Positions 63,101-64,000 of a DNA stretch of 64,000 nucleotides are shown here, piece after piece (position 1 is the first letter of the stretch; each line of letters starts with the position of its first letter). The translations under genes and the position numbers were made by a program. The notes below the pieces were generated by a model that was given only the letters and a program-made list of their open reading frames with translations, ran no database searches and was not told the origin of the DNA. The DNA comes from Pseudomonas sp. B6002 (GTDB lineage: Bacteria; Pseudomonadota; Gammaproteobacteria; Pseudomonadales; Pseudomonadaceae): positions 124,001-188,000 of the forward strand of contig NZ_JACAOY010000010.1 of assembly GCF_013385985.1 (NCBI RefSeq). Reading direction: 5' to 3'.

Positions 63101-63164
63101 ATCGCGGGCAAGCCCGCTCCCACATTAGACCGCGATCCAAATGTGGGAGCGGGCTTGCCCGCGA
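63101..63164. repeat. REP arms, reverse order
   Basis: ATCGCGGGCAAGCCCGCTCC and TGTGGGAGCGGGCTTGCCCG arms lie between tkt and epd. Confidence 0.85.
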
Positions 63165-63193
63165 TAGCGCCAGTACAGACAACGCAGACTGAC

Positions 63194-64000
63194 TTAGTCT
63201 TCCAGCAGCTCTTCAGCCTGACCCAGGATGTTTTCCAGGGTGAAGCCGAACTCTTCGAACAATGCTGGCGCCGGCGCCGACTCACCGTAGGTGGTCATGC
63301 CGATCACGCGGCCTTCCAGGCCCACGTACTTGTACCAGTAGTCGGCGTGAGCCGCTTCGATGGCGATACGCGCGCCGACTTGCAGTGGCAGTACCGATTG
63401 CTTGTAGCCGGCGTCCTGGGCTTCGAACACGCTGGTGCACGGCATCGAAACAACACGCACCTTGCGGCCTTGCTCGGTCAGCTTGTCGTAGGCCTGAACG
63501 GTCAGGCCCACTTCGGAACCGGTGGAGATCAGGATCAGCTCCGGCTCGCCCGCGCAGTCCTTGAGCACATAACCACCACGGCTGATATCGGCGATCTGCG
63601 CGTCGGTACGCACTTGGTGTTGCAGGTTCTGACGCGAGAAGATCAGCGCCGAAGGGCCGTCCTTGCGCTCGATGGCGTGCTTCCAGGCCACCGCGGATTC
63701 CACCGCGTCGGCTGGGCGCCAGGTGTCCAGGTTCGGCGTGGTGCGCAGGCTGGTCAGTTGCTCGACCGGCTGGTGCGTCGGGCCGTCTTCGCCCAGGCCG
63801 ATGGAGTCGTGGGTGTACACATGGATTACACGCTTCTTCATCAGCGCCGCCATACGTACCGCGTTACGGGCGTATTCCATGAACATCAGGAAGGTCGCGC
63901 CGTAAGGCACCAGGCCACCGTGCAGGGAAACGCCGTTCATGATGGCGCTCATGCCGAACTCACGTACGCCGTAGTACATGTAGTTGCCGCTGGCGTCTTC
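63194..64000 (-). CDS. tkt: Transketolase, C-terminal part (cut by window edge)
   Basis: The C-terminal ~268 residues are visible and the 5' end lies beyond the right edge. [11 protein letters not shown], the pyrimidine-domain segment [20 protein letters not shown], and the C-terminal domain [20 protein letters not shown] identify transketolase. It transfers two-carbon units in the pentose phosphate pathway and is the upstream gene of epd-pgk. Confidence 0.96.
   Translation of the reverse strand, partial: EDASGNYMYYGVREFGMSAIMNGVSLHGGLVPYGATFLMFMEYARNAVRMAALMKKRVIHVYTHDSIGLGEDGPTHQPVEQLTSLRTTPNLDTWRPADAVESAVAWKHAIERKDGPSALIFSRQNLQHQVRTDAQIADISRGGYVLKDCAGEPELILISTGSEVGLTVQAYDKLTEQGRKVRVVSMPCTSVFEAQDAGYKQSVLPLQVGARIAIEAAHADYWYKYVGLEGRVIGMTTYGESAPAPALFEEFGFTLENILGQAEELLED

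Overview
The window is chromosomal DNA from a fluorescent pseudomonad, most likely the Pseudomonas fluorescens group. Gene order matches the choline/carnitine/glycine-betaine catabolic region of Pseudomonas chromosomes (glyA - ltaE - gbcBA - etfBA - dgcBA - cdh - gbdR - sdaB - cbcXWV - betTIBA). Almost every intergenic gap also carries the GC-rich REP elements typical of this group (arms ending GCTTGCC(T/G/C)GCGAT). No rRNA, tRNA, insertion sequence, integrase or CRISPR array was seen.

Region 1 (1-36.7 kb) is a nearly complete quaternary-amine pathway. Gamma-butyrobetaine dioxygenase makes carnitine. CdhA, CdhC and CdhB convert carnitine to glycine betaine under CdhR, with CaiX as binding protein. 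BetT and CbcXWV import choline and betaine, and BetA and BetB oxidise choline to betaine under BetI, whose palindromic operator is visible. GbcAB demethylates betaine to dimethylglycine, and DgcAB with a dedicated EtfBA pair takes it to sarcosine. GlyA (cut by the left edge) and SdaB carry glycine through serine to pyruvate. GbdR is the expected activator. Embedded in this block are a TraX-like protein, a 66-aa protein beside a strong hairpin, an LprI-like protein, a DUF3010 protein, an orphan AAA ATPase with its own palindromic operator, and a DnaA-box-rich non-coding array (6.2-6.7 kb).

Region 2 (36.7-52.2 kb) holds unlinked accessory and housekeeping genes: a TldD/TldE-type peptidase pair, an RhlA-like HAA synthase beside an MFS exporter, DbpA, a BaiN/YhiN flavoprotein, a YccS-like FUSC protein, a periplasmic binding protein, an ElaA acetyltransferase, a winged-helix protein, a YgjP-type metallopeptidase and a REC-PAS-GGDEF-EAL regulator.

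Region 3 (52.5-58.9 kb) is the most unusual part. After a PL7 alginate lyase without a signal peptide comes an AT-richer island of proteins I do not recognise. It has five tandem paralogues of about 133 residues (the first broken), three orphan proteins of 157, 101 and 219 residues, and a frameshifted small secreted protein. Three copies of an 18-bp dyad, of the type ACTGTCAA-CT-TTGACAGT, lie ahead of the three apparent transcription units. This is my best candidate for an undescribed system; its function is unknown.

Region 4 (58.9-64 kb) is the central carbon cluster tkt - epd - pgk - two small lipoproteins - fba on the minus strand, with tkt cut by the right edge.
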